A stretch of 64,000 nt of DNA from Alkalihalobacillus trypoxylicola (GCF_001590785.1 NZ_LTAO01000002.1:56184-120183), one strand, 5' to 3'; positions 1 through 9,501 are shown, numbered from the stretch's first letter. Notes: a model not told the origin generated them from the letters alone. Translations and numbers: made by a program.

Positions 1-722
1 TGAATTTCAGATGGTAAATAAGAATTTGTAATTTTTGAGTAAATGAGAAGAGCTTCCATGTCATGGTAGGTTAAAGTAAGACTGCCATTACCATCAACTC
101 CTGAATCAAGCATATAAGCATTACTGTTGGATTTTAAAGGCTCTCCAAATAATTGGATAATTGGATAAAGACAATATACACCTATGTCCATCAAAGCTCC
201 ATTAGCTAATTCAGGTTTAAAAGCATTCAGAACTTCGCCATTTTTGTAGGCATCATAGCGAGAAGAATACTGACAAAAATTTGCAACGACCCGACGTATT
301 TTCCCTATTTTAGGTAAATGGTCTTTTAATGTATGAAAGCCTGGCATAAGGGTTGTTTTCATAGCCTCCATTAAAGCTACTTGGTTACTGTGAGCAAGTG
401 TAGACATTCTTTCCATCTCACTTCGGTTAGCAGCGATCGGCTTTTCGCATAATACATGCTTACCTTCACTTAGAAAAAGAATGGCCTGATCAGCATGAAA
501 GGTATTAGGGCTTGCAATATAAACAGCATCAAGCTCTGTGCTTTTTGCCATTTTTTCTAAGCTGTCAAAACGATGTACAGCTCCCCATTTATCAGCAAAT
601 TCATTGGCTCGTTCAATGGTTCGAGAATAAACAGCTGCTAAATGAAAATCTTTTACCTCTTTTGCGCTGTCCAGTAAGCGTTCTGTAATCCAATTAGTAC
701 CGATAACTCCGAATCGTATCAT
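1..722 (-). CDS. Gfo/Idh/MocA family oxidoreductase, 3' end cut by window edge
   Basis: About 240 residues are visible and the frame runs off the left edge, so the C-terminus is missing. The N-terminus has the Rossmann signature GVIGTN (residues 5-10), and CEKP (92-95) is the usual family motif that contacts the nicotinamide. The family are NAD(P)-dependent dehydrogenases of sugars, polyols or related compounds; the substrate here is unknown. An ATG also exists at 731, but the ribosome site AGAGAGG abuts it, so the ATG at 722 with normal spacing is preferred. The gene is transcribed away from the acetyltransferase gene that ends at 783 on the same strand. A second member of this family lies at 60.9 kb. 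Confidence 0.85.
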   Translation of the reverse strand, partial: MIRFGVIGTNWITERLLDSAKEVKDFHLAAVYSRTIERANEFADKWGAVHRFDSLEKMAKSTELDAVYIASPNTFHADQAILFLSEGKHVLCEKPIAANRSEMERMSTLAHSNQVALMEAMKTTLMPGFHTLKDHLPKIGKIRRVVANFCQYSSRYDAYKNGEVLNAFKPELANGALMDIGVYCLYPIIQLFGEPLKSNSNAYMLDSGVDGNGSLTLTYHDMEALLIYSKITNSYLPSEI

Positions 723-782
723 GATTTTCATCCTCTCTATATATGAACTGAATCATTATAGCATGCGTTCCTATATATAAGT

Positions 783-1580
783 TCATTCCTTTATTAACTT
801 TGTCATTGTCCAATTAGCGATATCTTCAAAACCTAAATTCTTATAAATCTTACCAGCATGTGGATTGTCGTAGAATAGACAAAGCGATTTGTTCTCATTT
901 ATAAGGTCATGGACGAGCTGATATAAACAGGAGCTTGCATACCCTCTCTGCTCAAAACCTTTTCTTGTGCAAACCGCGACAACCATAGCTGATTGACTAT
1001 TTTCTGCTGCAGTAGAAACTGAAGAGACAATCTGCTCATCCATTCGAATGAAGTAGGAGCGTGATACTTTTTGTTCTAAGGCCTCTTTTTTCTCCTCTAC
1101 ACTTAAACGTGTATCAAATTCTTCTATAGAATTAATAAATTCGACTAGTTCAGCTGCATCTTCAGGTTGTGCTGCTTGAACGTTTGAATATAGATTGTTT
1201 GGTTTGCCATGAATCGATTCACATTTTGCATAATACAGTCTTCTCGTTGGATCGTTTTTTAACGTAACATGTGGCAATATCAAGCTAGTTAAATATTCTA
1301 AGCCAGATAAAATGTCTACATGCTCATGCTTAGATATCACTTCGGCAAAGCCTTTGTAATGGAAGTCTGTAGTTGGACAGTAAGGAATAAAATTACCTCG
1401 ATAGTTTAAGAGAACCGCTCTTAACTGTTGCTGCTCATCAAAATCTCCCCATAGAGTTTGAAAGGCTTGCTCATATCCATAAGCTTCAATATCTCCAATA
1501 ATAAATAGGTTTTCTGCTGGCTTCTCTGATACTAAATTCATGCATTCCTGATGGTCTTTTTCTGTAAGTTTTCTAATCAT
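783..1580 (-). CDS. GNAT family N-acetyltransferase
   Basis: 265 residues. The C-terminal third has the acetyl-CoA binding pattern of GNAT enzymes: a beta strand (MVVAVCT) followed by the loop GFEQRGYAS and a helix, and the closing 'YKNLGFE' element near residue 250. The N-terminal half is less conserved and probably forms a second GNAT-like domain, as in other roughly 265-residue Bacillus acetyltransferases. It starts at an ATG behind AGGGGGG with 7-base spacing. Substrate unknown; these proteins acetylate small amines or protein N-termini in the cytosol. It lies upstream of the oxidoreductase gene on the same strand, with about 60 bases between them, so they may share a transcript. Confidence 0.8.
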   Translation of the reverse strand: MIRKLTEKDHQECMNLVSEKPAENLFIIGDIEAYGYEQAFQTLWGDFDEQQQLRAVLLNYRGNFIPYCPTTDFHYKGFAEVISKHEHVDILSGLEYLTSLILPHVTLKNDPTRRLYYAKCESIHGKPNNLYSNVQAAQPEDAAELVEFINSIEEFDTRLSVEEKKEALEQKVSRSYFIRMDEQIVSSVSTAAENSQSAMVVAVCTRKGFEQRGYASSCLYQLVHDLINENKSLCLFYDNPHAGKIYKNLGFEDIANWTMTKLIKE

Positions 1581-1673
1581 CCATAATCCCCCCTACTATT
1601 GAGAGAATTTTGCCATAAAATAAAGATTTTGAAAAGTATTTAAATTTATAATCAAATTTTCCTAGATAAATAG

Positions 1674-1700
1674 TAACGATTTATAAAAAGCAGTCGATAT
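1674..1700 (+). promoter_or_regulatory. Probable SigD (flagellar sigma) promoter
   Basis: TAAC at 1674-1677, 15 bases, then GTCGATAT at 1693-1700. The B. subtilis SigD consensus is TAAA-N15-GCCGATAT, so there are two mismatches and exact spacing. It lies about 43 bases before the HemAT coding start; chemotaxis receptors, including hemAT, are typical SigD genes. Confidence 0.6.
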
Positions 1701-1742
1701 AATAAGTAATGAATTTGAAAAAAGTAACAGATTTCAACGGAG

Positions 1743-3056
1743 GTGTTTGAACTGGGTATTTTTAAAAAGAAGGAAAAAAAAGTAAAAGCAAAAGGAAAAG
1801 AACTAGTTACGAACGAATATCAAGTTGATATGACTTATTTACAGGAACTTCCATCCAATCATCACATTAGTTTATTACATATAAAAGAAAAGGATCTTCA
1901 AAACCTTAGAGAGTTGTATCCGCTTGTAAAAGAACACGGACCTGAAATTACCGCAAGCTTTTATGACACGATTTCAAAGCATTCGGAATTAGCAGAAAAA
2001 ATAGAACAGCATAGCTCAATTGAAAAATTATCTGTTACATTAGAGAAACATATTTTAGAAATGTTTAACGAAGATATTTCAGAAAATTATTTATTAAAAA
2101 GGAAAGCGGTTGCTTTACAGCATGTGAGAATTGGACTTGAGTCTAAATGGTACTTAGCGGGTTTTTATCAATTACAGCATGCGGCTCATGATTTATTATT
2201 AAGCCAATCATATTCAAGGGAAGAGCTGTCTGAACGCTATGGGGCTATTAATAAGATATTCGCATTAGAAAAGCAGCTAGTGCTAGAAGCCTATGAAGAA
2301 GCGAGAGAAAAAAATATATTCTCTGAAAAGCAAGAAAAAAATGAATTAATTGTGAGCCTCAGTGAACAGGCAAAGATTTTAACTGAAATATCAACGATAA
2401 GTGAAGAAGCTATAAAGGGATTTGGTCAAAAATCTAAGCAGTTAAGCAGTATAGCCAAGGATGGAACAGAGCTAGCTAATAATGCTCAAGAACAATCGTT
2501 AAAAGGGACGAACCAAATTTCCCAACAGGTAGAAAATATGAAAACGGTTATGGATAGTATAGAAGATATGGCTGAAGGCTCTAAAAAGCTTACGACTTTT
2601 GCTAGTGAAGTTCATAATGTCATTGATATTGTAGAAAAAATTGCAGAACAAACGAATCTATTAGCCCTTAATGCCTCTATCGAAGCAGCAAGAGCAGGAG
2701 AGTTTGGTAAAGGCTTTGCTGTAGTAGCTGATGAAATTAGAAAATTATCTGAACAAACAAAGGTTACTACAAGTAAGGTAGCTGAATTGATTACTCGTAC
2801 AAACGAGCAAATTGAAACAGTTTCAGAGGGGATTCTAGAAGTGAGTACTGTTGTTGGTAGTGGCGTAGAAGGAATGCAGCAAACAGAGCACGCTTTTCAA
2901 GTGATTTCTCAATCTATGAATTCATTAAAATTACAAAATGATAAAATGGAAACGGAATTATTATCTTTAAATCAATCTGTCTCAGAAATTACAGAAGCCT
3001 CTGTTGAAGTAGCAAGCACAGCAAAGCAATTGGATAGAATGGTGGAAGCGAAATAA
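1743..3056 (+). CDS. hemAT: HemAT-type heme aerotaxis transducer (globin-coupled methyl-accepting protein)
   Basis: 437 residues as read from GTG 1743. Residues about 30-185 are a sensor globin: H127 in LQHVRIGL matches the proximal heme histidine (H123 of B. subtilis HemAT) and Y74 in ASFYDTI matches the ligand-contacting tyrosine (Y70). The rest is a methyl-accepting signalling domain with the conserved hairpin tip ([18 protein letters not shown], about residues 301-318) that contacts CheA/CheW. There is no transmembrane segment, so it is a soluble oxygen sensor. Start: GTG 1743 overlaps the ribosome site GGAGG at 1739-1743; a CTG at 1752 sits at normal spacing and would give the N-terminus MGIFKKK, so a CTG start is possible. 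It is a single gene behind a SigD-like promoter. Confidence 0.92.
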   Translation: MFELGIFKKKEKKVKAKGKELVTNEYQVDMTYLQELPSNHHISLLHIKEKDLQNLRELYPLVKEHGPEITASFYDTISKHSELAEKIEQHSSIEKLSVTLEKHILEMFNEDISENYLLKRKAVALQHVRIGLESKWYLAGFYQLQHAAHDLLLSQSYSREELSERYGAINKIFALEKQLVLEAYEEAREKNIFSEKQEKNELIVSLSEQAKILTEISTISEEAIKGFGQKSKQLSSIAKDGTELANNAQEQSLKGTNQISQQVENMKTVMDSIEDMAEGSKKLTTFASEVHNVIDIVEKIAEQTNLLALNASIEAARAGEFGKGFAVVADEIRKLSEQTKVTTSKVAELITRTNEQIETVSEGILEVSTVVGSGVEGMQQTEHAFQVISQSMNSLKLQNDKMETELLSLNQSVSEITEASVEVASTAKQLDRMVEAK

Positions 3057-3076
3057 ATCTTGAAATTAAGTGAGTC

Positions 3077-3271
3077 AATTTCATCATTCAAATTTTATAT
3101 TGAAAACGGAACGAATAGGTTTTTGATTGATTTTCACTTTAGGTAGATGCTTTCCCAAGGGCTTGTCTTCAGCTAACTCTGACTAAGCAGAGCGTCGTCA
3201 GAGTGGATCTTCAGACTGCGCTGATCCTTTGGGAGTCACTACCTACCGTTACAATCAACGAGTGAATTCAC
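3077..3271 (+). repeat. Dispersed intergenic repeat, copy 1
   Basis: About 195 bp of non-coding sequence that recurs in inverted orientation at 43071-43261. The core (about 3138-3250) is nearly identical between copies, for example ccaagggcttgtcttcagct. The flanks are also related: both have an outer TTTCATCATTCA segment and an inner TTTTTGATT segment on one side, and GAGT(G/A)AATTCAC on the other. The core holds imperfect inverted repeats (GACGACGCTC-like arms), so it can fold. No open frame crosses it. Confidence 0.8.
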
Positions 3272-3409
3272 GAACTTCTTCACTTATAGAGCAATTATGA
3301 AATTCATTCTAGTATAGTTATTGGAATATATGTGGAGTTGCTTTTTTTAAAATAGAGTGGGACATAACTTAATTCATCTCACAGTGCGAAACTTAAAATG
3401 AATACAATG

Positions 3410-3442
3410 AACCCTCCTTCTTGTGTGATAAGAAGGAGGGTT
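3410..3442. terminator. 13-bp stem hairpin, possible terminator
   Basis: AACCCTCCTTCTT (3410-3422) pairs perfectly with AAGAAGGAGGGTT (3430-3442) around a 7-base loop. There is no U-run on the + strand side. It lies between the HemAT gene and the SDR gene and could end either transcript, or belong to a repeat element. Confidence 0.4.
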
Positions 3443-3499
3443 CTGTTGAACGGATAAACCCTTTATGAAAGACAGCGGTTGATGAAGTGGCCATGCCGA

Positions 3500-3608
3500 A
3501 ATCCTTTTAAAAATGTTAGTTCGGACGTGAAGTGTCTTGGGGGAGCGAACAGCTGAGCATCTATCATGTGTAGAGTGTTCATTTCATGTGTATGGTTCGT
3601 CTCTTATG
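3500..3608 (+). repeat. Diverged member of an intergenic repeat family
   Basis: Contains a 'cggac...gtgtcttgggggagcgaacagctgagc...atgtgtagagtgttcat' pattern that matches, with many substitutions, the units at 19131-19408 ('cggac...gtgccttgggagagcggataaccgaac...atgtgtggagctcttcat'). It is non-coding. The bounding GTGGGACA near 3358 may be the reverse of the TGTCCCA boundary seen there. Confidence 0.45.
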
Positions 3609-3634
3609 ATATTTCTTAAAAGCTCAATCTATCG

Positions 3635-4507
3635 TTATCCATTAATAATGTTACCACCATTAATGTGAAGTATTTGCCCGGAAACATAGGTTGAATCATC
3701 CGATGCTAAATATACATAAGAGGGTGCTAACTCGGCTGGCTGACCTGGTCTTCCCATTGGAGTGTCGGTCCCAAATTTTTTTACATTTTCAGCTGGGAAG
3801 GAGGCAGGTATAAGTGGAGTCCATATAGGACCAGGCGCTACGCCGTTCACTCTAATTCCTTTTGAAACGATACTTTCCGAAAGTGAGCGAGTTAGTGCAA
3901 CGATTGCCCCTTTTGTTGCAGAATAATCCATGAGAACGGGGTTTCCTCTATAAGCGACAATCGATGCGGTGTTAATAATCGAGCTTCCCTTTTTTAAATG
4001 AGGCATTGCTGCCTGAATAAAATAAAAATAGGAAAATATATTTGTCTGAAATGTGCGTAATAGCTGCTGAGAAGTAATATCTTCAATATTCGTTTGATAA
4101 TGCTGTTCCGCCGCGTTGTTAATTAATATGTCAAGTTGTCCAAATGTTTCTATCGTTTTTTGAACAGCTTGATGACAAAATGATTCATCACCAACATCTC
4201 CGCTAATGAGCAAGCAATTCCCACCTTTTTCCTCTACAAGTCTCTTGGTTTCATTCGCATCCTCATGTTCATCTAAGTAAACAATACTTACTGAAGCTCC
4301 TTCTTTAGCATAGGCAATGGCAACTGCTCGACCAATTCCACTGTCTCCTCCGGTAATAAGTGCAATTTTATTCTTTAGTTTATTACTTCCTACATAATCT
4401 GGATTGTCATAAATAGGTAGTGGATTCATTTCCGCTTCAATACCTGGTTGTCGTTGAGTTTGTCCTTCTTGTCCATTTTTTTGAATTTGACTAAAATCAA
4501 TACTCAT
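3635..4507 (-). CDS. SDR family oxidoreductase, YhdF/YhxC-like
   Basis: 290 residues. A short N-terminal extension rich in Q/N/P precedes a classical short-chain dehydrogenase domain: TGGDSGIGR (52-60) binds NAD(P), NNAA lies at 130-133, and the catalytic set is S182, Y195 and K199. The C-terminus VSGQILHINGG is standard. Length and extension match B. subtilis YhdF/YhxC, general-stress-type dehydrogenases. The start ATG follows AAAGGAG. A SigB-like promoter lies about 45-65 bases upstream (4550-4574), consistent with a stress gene. Substrate unknown. Confidence 0.85.
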   Translation of the reverse strand: MSIDFSQIQKNGQEGQTQRQPGIEAEMNPLPIYDNPDYVGSNKLKNKIALITGGDSGIGRAVAIAYAKEGASVSIVYLDEHEDANETKRLVEEKGGNCLLISGDVGDESFCHQAVQKTIETFGQLDILINNAAEQHYQTNIEDITSQQLLRTFQTNIFSYFYFIQAAMPHLKKGSSIINTASIVAYRGNPVLMDYSATKGAIVALTRSLSESIVSKGIRVNGVAPGPIWTPLIPASFPAENVKKFGTDTPMGRPGQPAELAPSYVYLASDDSTYVSGQILHINGGNIING

Positions 4508-4549
4508 ATATATCTACACTCCTTTAAAATTTGTTAATCTTTAGATCTA

Positions 4550-4574
4550 TTACCACTGTTTTCATTCATTAAAC
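4550..4574 (-). promoter_or_regulatory. Candidate SigB promoter for the SDR gene
   Basis: On the minus strand, GTTTAA (4574-4569), 13 bases, then TGGTAA (4555-4550). The consensus is GTTTAA-N12-15-GGGTAT. The -35 is exact; the -10 keeps the GGTA core. yhdF is a known SigB regulon member in B. subtilis. Confidence 0.5.
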
Positions 4575-4631
4575 CTCTACAACAGTGATAGCTTTTTATC
4601 AAATTGTAAAATTTATACCATATATTAAATA

Positions 4632-4645
4632 AGTAAGCGTTTTCC
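4632..4645 (+). promoter_or_regulatory. Candidate cre (CcpA site) upstream of gnd
   Basis: AGTAAGCGTTTTCC resembles the catabolite-responsive element TGWAANCGNTNWCA with mismatches only at the two ends. It is about 100 bases upstream of the -10 region of gnd, so its role is uncertain. Confidence 0.3.
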
Positions 4646-4730
4646 TTATATTATGAATGATTTTTGGAAAAATATTTATACTGAAAACGGAAATAAAATT
4701 CTTTCCTAGCAAGAAAACCATGCTTTTATA

Positions 4731-4739
4731 TGGTATAAT
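4731..4739 (+). promoter_or_regulatory. Extended -10 promoter of gnd
   Basis: TGGTATAAT is a perfect TGnTATAAT extended -10. There is no good -35 at 17 bases. It lies 65 bases before the gnd start. Confidence 0.6.
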
Positions 4740-4803
4740 CTTTAACGAAACAAAGGATTCAGAAAATAGTATGGGTAAAAGATAGAAAGGGAGTTAGAAG
4801 GAC

Positions 4804-6219
4804 ATGTCAAAACAAGAAATTGGTGTTATAGGTTTAGCAGTTATGGGCAAAAACCTTGCTTTAAATATTGAAAGTCGTGGTTACTCCGTATCAGTTTTCA
4901 ATCGTTCATACGAAAAAACAGAAGCATTTCTCAAAACCGAAGCAGAAGGCAAGAATTTTACTGGTGCAAAAACAATTGAAGAGTTTGTTCAATCATTAGA
5001 AACGCCTCGTAAAATTTTATTAATGGTAAAAGCAGGTACAGCTACTGATGCAACGATTGAATCTTTAAAGCCTTATCTTGAAAAAGGTGATATTCTTATC
5101 GATGGTGGGAATACATACTTTGAGGATACAATTAGAAGAAATAAAGAGCTAGAAGAATCAGGATTACATTTTATTGGAACAGGTGTATCTGGTGGAGAAG
5201 AAGGCGCACTAAAAGGACCTTCTATTATGCCAGGAGGCCAAGAGGAAGCTTATAAATTGGTTGAACCTATTTTAAATAGCATCTCTGCTAAAGTAGATGG
5301 AGAGCCTTGTTCGACTTATATTGGTCCTAATGGTGCGGGTCATTATGTAAAAATGGTACATAATGGTATTGAATATGGAGATATGCAGCTCATTTCTGAG
5401 GCTTATTTCATTCTAAAAAACATCTTAGGCTTAAGTGCTAAAGAATTACATGAAGTTTTTGCAGATTGGAATAAGGGCGAATTAGATAGTTACTTAATCG
5501 AAATTACCGCTGATATCTTTACAAAAACAGATGAAGAAACGGGCAAACCGTTAGTTGATGTTATTTTAGACACTGCCGGACAAAAAGGAACAGGAAAATG
5601 GACAAGTAAAAGTGCACTAGATTTAGGAGTTCCTCTTCCGATTATTACAGAGTCCGTGTTCGCAAGGTTCATTTCTGCAATGAAGGATGAGCGAGTAAAA
5701 GCAAGCAAAATCTTATCTGGACCTGAAGTGAAACCATTTGATGGAGATAAAAAAGCGATTATTGAAGCTGTAAGAAAAGCATTGTATATGAGTAAAATTT
5801 GTTCATATGCTCAAGGATTTGCTCAAATGAGAGCTGCATCAGATGAAAATGATTGGAATTTACGTTACGGTGATATTGCCATGATTTTCCGTGGTGGCTG
5901 TATCATTCGTGCTCAATTCTTACAAAAAATTAAAGATGCCTATGATCGTGATTCAGAATTAGCCAATCTACTATTAGATCCATACTTTAAGGATATTGTA
6001 GAAAATTACCAAGGAGCTTTAAGGGAAGTATTGGCTTTAGCGGTTCAATCAGGGATTCCGGTTCCTTCATTCTCAAGTGCGTTAGCTTATTATGATAGCT
6101 ATCGTACAGAAACGTTACCTGCTAATCTCCTGCAAGCACAACGAGACTACTTTGGTGCTCATACGTACCAACGTGTTGATAAAGAAGGTATTTTCCATAC
6201 TGAATGGTTAAGTAAATAA
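4804..6219 (+). CDS. gndA: 6-phosphogluconate dehydrogenase, NADP-type (decarboxylating)
   Basis: 471 residues, full length for the long (GndA-type) enzyme. It oxidises and decarboxylates 6-phosphogluconate to ribulose 5-phosphate in the oxidative pentose phosphate pathway. The N-terminus has the family cofactor loop [10 protein letters not shown] (10-19). The catalytic residues K183, N187 and E190 are all present in [15 protein letters not shown]. The all-helical C-terminal domain follows, with the RGGCIIRA motif. It stands alone between its own extended -10 promoter and a strong terminator at 6228-6258. Confidence 0.97.
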   Translation: MSKQEIGVIGLAVMGKNLALNIESRGYSVSVFNRSYEKTEAFLKTEAEGKNFTGAKTIEEFVQSLETPRKILLMVKAGTATDATIESLKPYLEKGDILIDGGNTYFEDTIRRNKELEESGLHFIGTGVSGGEEGALKGPSIMPGGQEEAYKLVEPILNSISAKVDGEPCSTYIGPNGAGHYVKMVHNGIEYGDMQLISEAYFILKNILGLSAKELHEVFADWNKGELDSYLIEITADIFTKTDEETGKPLVDVILDTAGQKGTGKWTSKSALDLGVPLPIITESVFARFISAMKDERVKASKILSGPEVKPFDGDKKAIIEAVRKALYMSKICSYAQGFAQMRAASDENDWNLRYGDIAMIFRGGCIIRAQFLQKIKDAYDRDSELANLLLDPYFKDIVENYQGALREVLALAVQSGIPVPSFSSALAYYDSYRTETLPANLLQAQRDYFGAHTYQRVDKEGIFHTEWLSK

Positions 6220-6227
6220 GATAGTAA

Positions 6228-6258
6228 AAAGCCTGCGATTATACCGTCGCAGGCTTTC
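6228..6258 (+). terminator. Terminator of gnd
   Basis: AAAGCCTGCGA / TCGCAGGCTTT, an 11-bp perfect stem with an 8-base loop, directly after the gnd stop. It could also serve the convergent regulator gene. Confidence 0.85.
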
Positions 6259-6304
6259 ATGTTTCCTTTAAGAAGTGCACGCCAAAATATATATGAAAAA
6301 ACGC

Positions 6305-7195
6305 TTACTGTATAGTAGTAAGCGCTTCTTCTACCTCTTTTATAGCAAAGGTAGCTAACTCTTCCTTTTTCTCTAATCTAAATAGCACAACCGCTTGTTC
6401 AATTAACCTCTTACCCATTTCAACCTCACCTTGGAGTAAATAACAAAATCCCTTTTGGTAAGTGCATTCTTCAAAGAGATACAATAGTCCATTTTCAATG
6501 CATATTTGACGACCCTGTTCAGCTAAGTTAATAGCTTTGGAATAATTAGCAAGAGTGGTTTCCGCTTTTGCATAATTATATAAAATTCGTACTTTAATTT
6601 TAGGGTTAAAATCCTGAATGAAATTAGCATGCTTTAATGATCGCTCATAATATTCAGTAGCTTGAGTAGAGTGCCCCTTTAAATCATAGATAGCGGCAAT
6701 AGAATTTAATATTTGGATTTCTTCCTGAGTGTAATTTCGTTTACCGTTATAGGTTAAATTAATTGCCTTAAATAGCATTTTGATAGCAAGGGTATAGTCT
6801 TTATAGAGATAGGCAATGGCGACTCCTTTATGCCAGAGGATGAATTGTTGTAAGCTGGAGCTTTTAAATAGCTTATTCTTTTCTTCAGCTGTCACCAATT
6901 GAAAGACTTCCTTGTAATTCCTGTTTTCGGTTTGACGGCGAACCTCTTGAATAAATTCTTGGACATAATCATATTGAGGATTTTCAAAAGCGTGAAAAAA
7001 TTGATTCATATCGACTTCTAACCGCTTTGAAATAGCAAATAGAGTGGTAGATAATGGAATGAACTTTCCTGCCTCGATGTTACTGATTTGTGCTTGTGTA
7101 CATATTCCTTCAGCTAGCTCACATTGCGTCAGACCTTTTAATGAACGATAAAATTTAATATTCTTTCCAATCGTGTCAATGTTAATTGGTATCAC
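6305..7195 (-). CDS. PlcR/NprR-like (RNPP) helix-turn-helix regulator with TPR domain
   Basis: 296 residues. An N-terminal Xre-type helix-turn-helix (about 12-66, LTQCELAEG...QISNIEAGK) is followed by helical tetratricopeptide-like repeats to the end. This is the architecture of PlcR (285 residues), NprR and Rgg, which bind short exported peptides and control virulence, protease or sporulation genes in quorum sensing. No pheromone precursor is seen beside it: only 85 bases separate it from gnd. The only in-frame start, GTG 7195, overlaps the ribosome site AGAGGG; an ATT codon three codons later sits at normal spacing, so the true start is unclear. Being an RNPP protein is inferred from architecture. 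Confidence 0.75.
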   Translation of the reverse strand: MIPINIDTIGKNIKFYRSLKGLTQCELAEGICTQAQISNIEAGKFIPLSTTLFAISKRLEVDMNQFFHAFENPQYDYVQEFIQEVRRQTENRNYKEVFQLVTAEEKNKLFKSSSLQQFILWHKGVAIAYLYKDYTLAIKMLFKAINLTYNGKRNYTQEEIQILNSIAAIYDLKGHSTQATEYYERSLKHANFIQDFNPKIKVRILYNYAKAETTLANYSKAINLAEQGRQICIENGLLYLFEECTYQKGFCYLLQGEVEMGKRLIEQAVVLFRLEKKEELATFAIKEVEEALTTIQ

Positions 7196-7393
7196 CCTCT
7201 TGTCGATTAATTTCGTAAAATTTCTAGTATGTTCAATATTCAGCCATTACAAAATAAAAAAGAAAGTTCCACTAACATGCTCTTAATAGAAGTATATAGA
7301 ATACATATTTACTATACAAGTTTAATTTTTAGATGTCATACTCCGTTTATAGTGATTTTTTCATAGGAAATAGCTTTTATATTCTAAGAAACA

Positions 7394-7463
7394 TAAAAAA
7401 AGAGCCATATGACTACTTAGATATTAATTTACTAATTAAATCTAAGTAGCCACCGTTTGGCTC
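7394..7463 (-). terminator. Terminator of the radical SAM gene
   Basis: On the minus strand the last codons run into a two-part hairpin, GAGCCA/TGGCTC outside and CTACTTAGAT/ATCTAAGTAG inside (7402-7463), followed by a T-run (complement of the A-run at 7395-7400). Confidence 0.8.
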
Positions 7464-9240
7464 AAAAAATATTTAAATGATTGACTGCCTTTTGTTCGTC
7501 TTTTGTCATGAATACTTCTGTTTTATTTAATTTAGTATTGTAAAGAACGATCATAATGGATGGCTTCCAAATTAGTTCTTTCGTCTTTAAATAATGATCT
7601 AATTGAAAAGGAATTTCTTCAATAATGGAATGCTTATATAAATCATTCTCTGATAATGCTCTTTTTTCAAATTCATCTCCAAAAAGTGCAGGAAATGCAA
7701 TGGCTTCGTTATATAAAAGACGTCGTTTTGATTTAGTTAGAGTCTCTGACCACCAAGCCTTACGGGGCTTTTGTTTATGATTTCGTAAATAATCATATTT
7801 CATTAATGAAGTGTAAACGTCACTATTGAATGAAGTTTCCTCGGATAGGAACTGTGCTAAGCGACGAAATAAATCCTCTAACTGATGGCCGATGCGACTC
7901 CATCCTTGGTTGTCCCAGTAGCTACCAAAACTTTGGAAAAAGTCAAAGGGTGTGTCAAATCCCTTTTCGACAAGATATTCGACGGTTTCATCCATTCGAT
8001 GAGCATTCCAGTATTTTTCTAACACATCTTCTACTTGTTTAATTCTAATGATATCATCAAAGGATAATACATTATTTTTAAGAATTTCGTAAGGAGAGTG
8101 GTCCATATACACATATCCATATTGCTTTGCGCTAATTCTTAGTCCAGTACCTCGGAGCATTTTTAAAAATCCTAGCTGTAGCTCTTCTGGTCGTAAGGCA
8201 AAAACATCATTAAATGTCTTTTTAAATGTTTGATAGTCTTCATCAGGAAGTCCTGCAATTAAATCTAGATGTTGATCGATTTTACCGCCATCTCTCACCA
8301 TCGTAACGGTTCGCGTTAACTTCTCGAAGTTTTGTCTTCTTTTGACTAATTCATTTGTATGATCATTTGTAGATTGAACCCCTATTTCAAAGCGGAAGAG
8401 ACCTTTCGGTGCGTTTTCGTTTAAAAATTGGATGACTTCAGGTCTCATAATATCTGCCGTAATTTCAAACTGAAACACGGTACCAGCCCTATGCTCATCA
8501 ATTAGGAATTGAAACATTTCCATAGCATAGCTTCTACTTATATTAAAAGTACGGTCAACGAATTTGATCGTTTTAGCTCCGTTATCCATTAAATATCGGA
8601 TGTCTTCTTTGACACGTTCCCGATCAAAATAGCGAACACCCACCTCTATCGATGATAAACAAAACTGGCAGCTAAAAGGACAGCCCCTGCTCGTCTCAAT
8701 ATAGATTACTCTTTTCGATAAATGGCTTTTATCCTCTTCAAATCGAAATGGTGAAGGAAGCTCTTTTAAATTTAATTTTTGGTTGGGTGGATTAATCATA
8801 ATTTCCTTTTGTTCGTTGCGGTAGCTAAGACCACCAACCGTGTTCAATTGTTGATCACTTGTCAGTTCTGAAAGCAGTTTTTTAAATGTAAATTCACCTT
8901 CACCGATAATAATATAATCAACATCTGGGAGTCTTTCCATCCATTGCTTTGTATCGTAAGTCACTTCAGGACCACCCAATATAATGGTGAGAGAAGGGTC
9001 GACCTTTTTTAATATCTCAATGACCTTAATCGTTTCTTCAATGTTCCAAATATAACAGCTAAAGCCAATAATACGAGGTTTTTTTTGTATTAAATCACTT
9101 GCAATGTTAATGGTCGGGTCACTAATCGTATATTCGGCTAGCTGAATATCGAATTCTGGTTGTGCGTATGCCTTTAAATACCTAATAGACAAGCTAGTAT
9201 GTATGTATTTGGCATTTAAAGTACTTAATATAATTGTCAT
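7462..9240 (-). CDS. B12-binding domain radical SAM protein (DUF4080-type)
   Basis: 592 residues from ATG 9240 (upstream in-frame GTGs lie in the ribosome site region). The N-terminal 135 residues are a cobalamin-binding-like domain. A radical SAM domain follows, with C187-x3-C191-x2-C194 (GCPFSCQFC) ligating the 4Fe-4S cluster. After it comes a C-terminal extension of about 200 residues typed in databases as DUF4080. These proteins are widespread in Bacillaceae and resemble BchE-like enzymes; the reaction is not established. It is a single gene with its own terminator; the last base overlaps the hairpin. Confidence 0.85.
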   Translation of the reverse strand: MTIILSTLNAKYIHTSLSIRYLKAYAQPEFDIQLAEYTISDPTINIASDLIQKKPRIIGFSCYIWNIEETIKVIEILKKVDPSLTIILGGPEVTYDTKQWMERLPDVDYIIIGEGEFTFKKLLSELTSDQQLNTVGGLSYRNEQKEIMINPPNQKLNLKELPSPFRFEEDKSHLSKRVIYIETSRGCPFSCQFCLSSIEVGVRYFDRERVKEDIRYLMDNGAKTIKFVDRTFNISRSYAMEMFQFLIDEHRAGTVFQFEITADIMRPEVIQFLNENAPKGLFRFEIGVQSTNDHTNELVKRRQNFEKLTRTVTMVRDGGKIDQHLDLIAGLPDEDYQTFKKTFNDVFALRPEELQLGFLKMLRGTGLRISAKQYGYVYMDHSPYEILKNNVLSFDDIIRIKQVEDVLEKYWNAHRMDETVEYLVEKGFDTPFDFFQSFGSYWDNQGWSRIGHQLEDLFRRLAQFLSEETSFNSDVYTSLMKYDYLRNHKQKPRKAWWSETLTKSKRRLLYNEAIAFPALFGDEFEKRALSENDLYKHSIIEEIPFQLDHYLKTKELIWKPSIMIVLYNTKLNKTEVFMTKDEQKAVNHLNIF

Positions 9241-9459
9241 ATAGAACACCACTTTTTCTATTCAATGTAAAGAGTATAACATAGGAGTCCTTGATTAAAA
9301 AAATGGAAAAAATTAAAGGATTACATGATTTGATGGAGAAGGTACTTGAAAGCACCTCATTTAAATGAATTAAATAAATGTTTAATTAAACCTATCCTTC
9401 TTTCTAAATATGAAAGGAATGCAGCCCACGCTAATAAGGGGGTTTAAGCTCTTTTTTAA

Positions 9460-9486
9460 TTTTGTCATCCTTTTAAATGACGAAAA
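9460..9486 (+). promoter_or_regulatory. Candidate MtlR activator site
   Basis: Inverted repeat TTTTGTCAT (9460-9468) / ATGACGAAAA (9477-9486), ending 15 bases before the -35 of the mtl promoter. B. subtilis MtlR binds a TTGnCACA-N4-TGTGnCAA palindrome just upstream of its promoters; position and half-site resemble that. Confidence 0.55.
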
Positions 9487-9501
9487 TGAGTTTAGAAAAG
9501 A

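Noticed and set aside
7279..7368. Possible small peptide (29 codons) upstream of the PlcR-like gene, considered as a pheromone precursor
   Set aside because: No ribosome site, wrong strand relative to known plcR-papR order, and no clear signal peptide.
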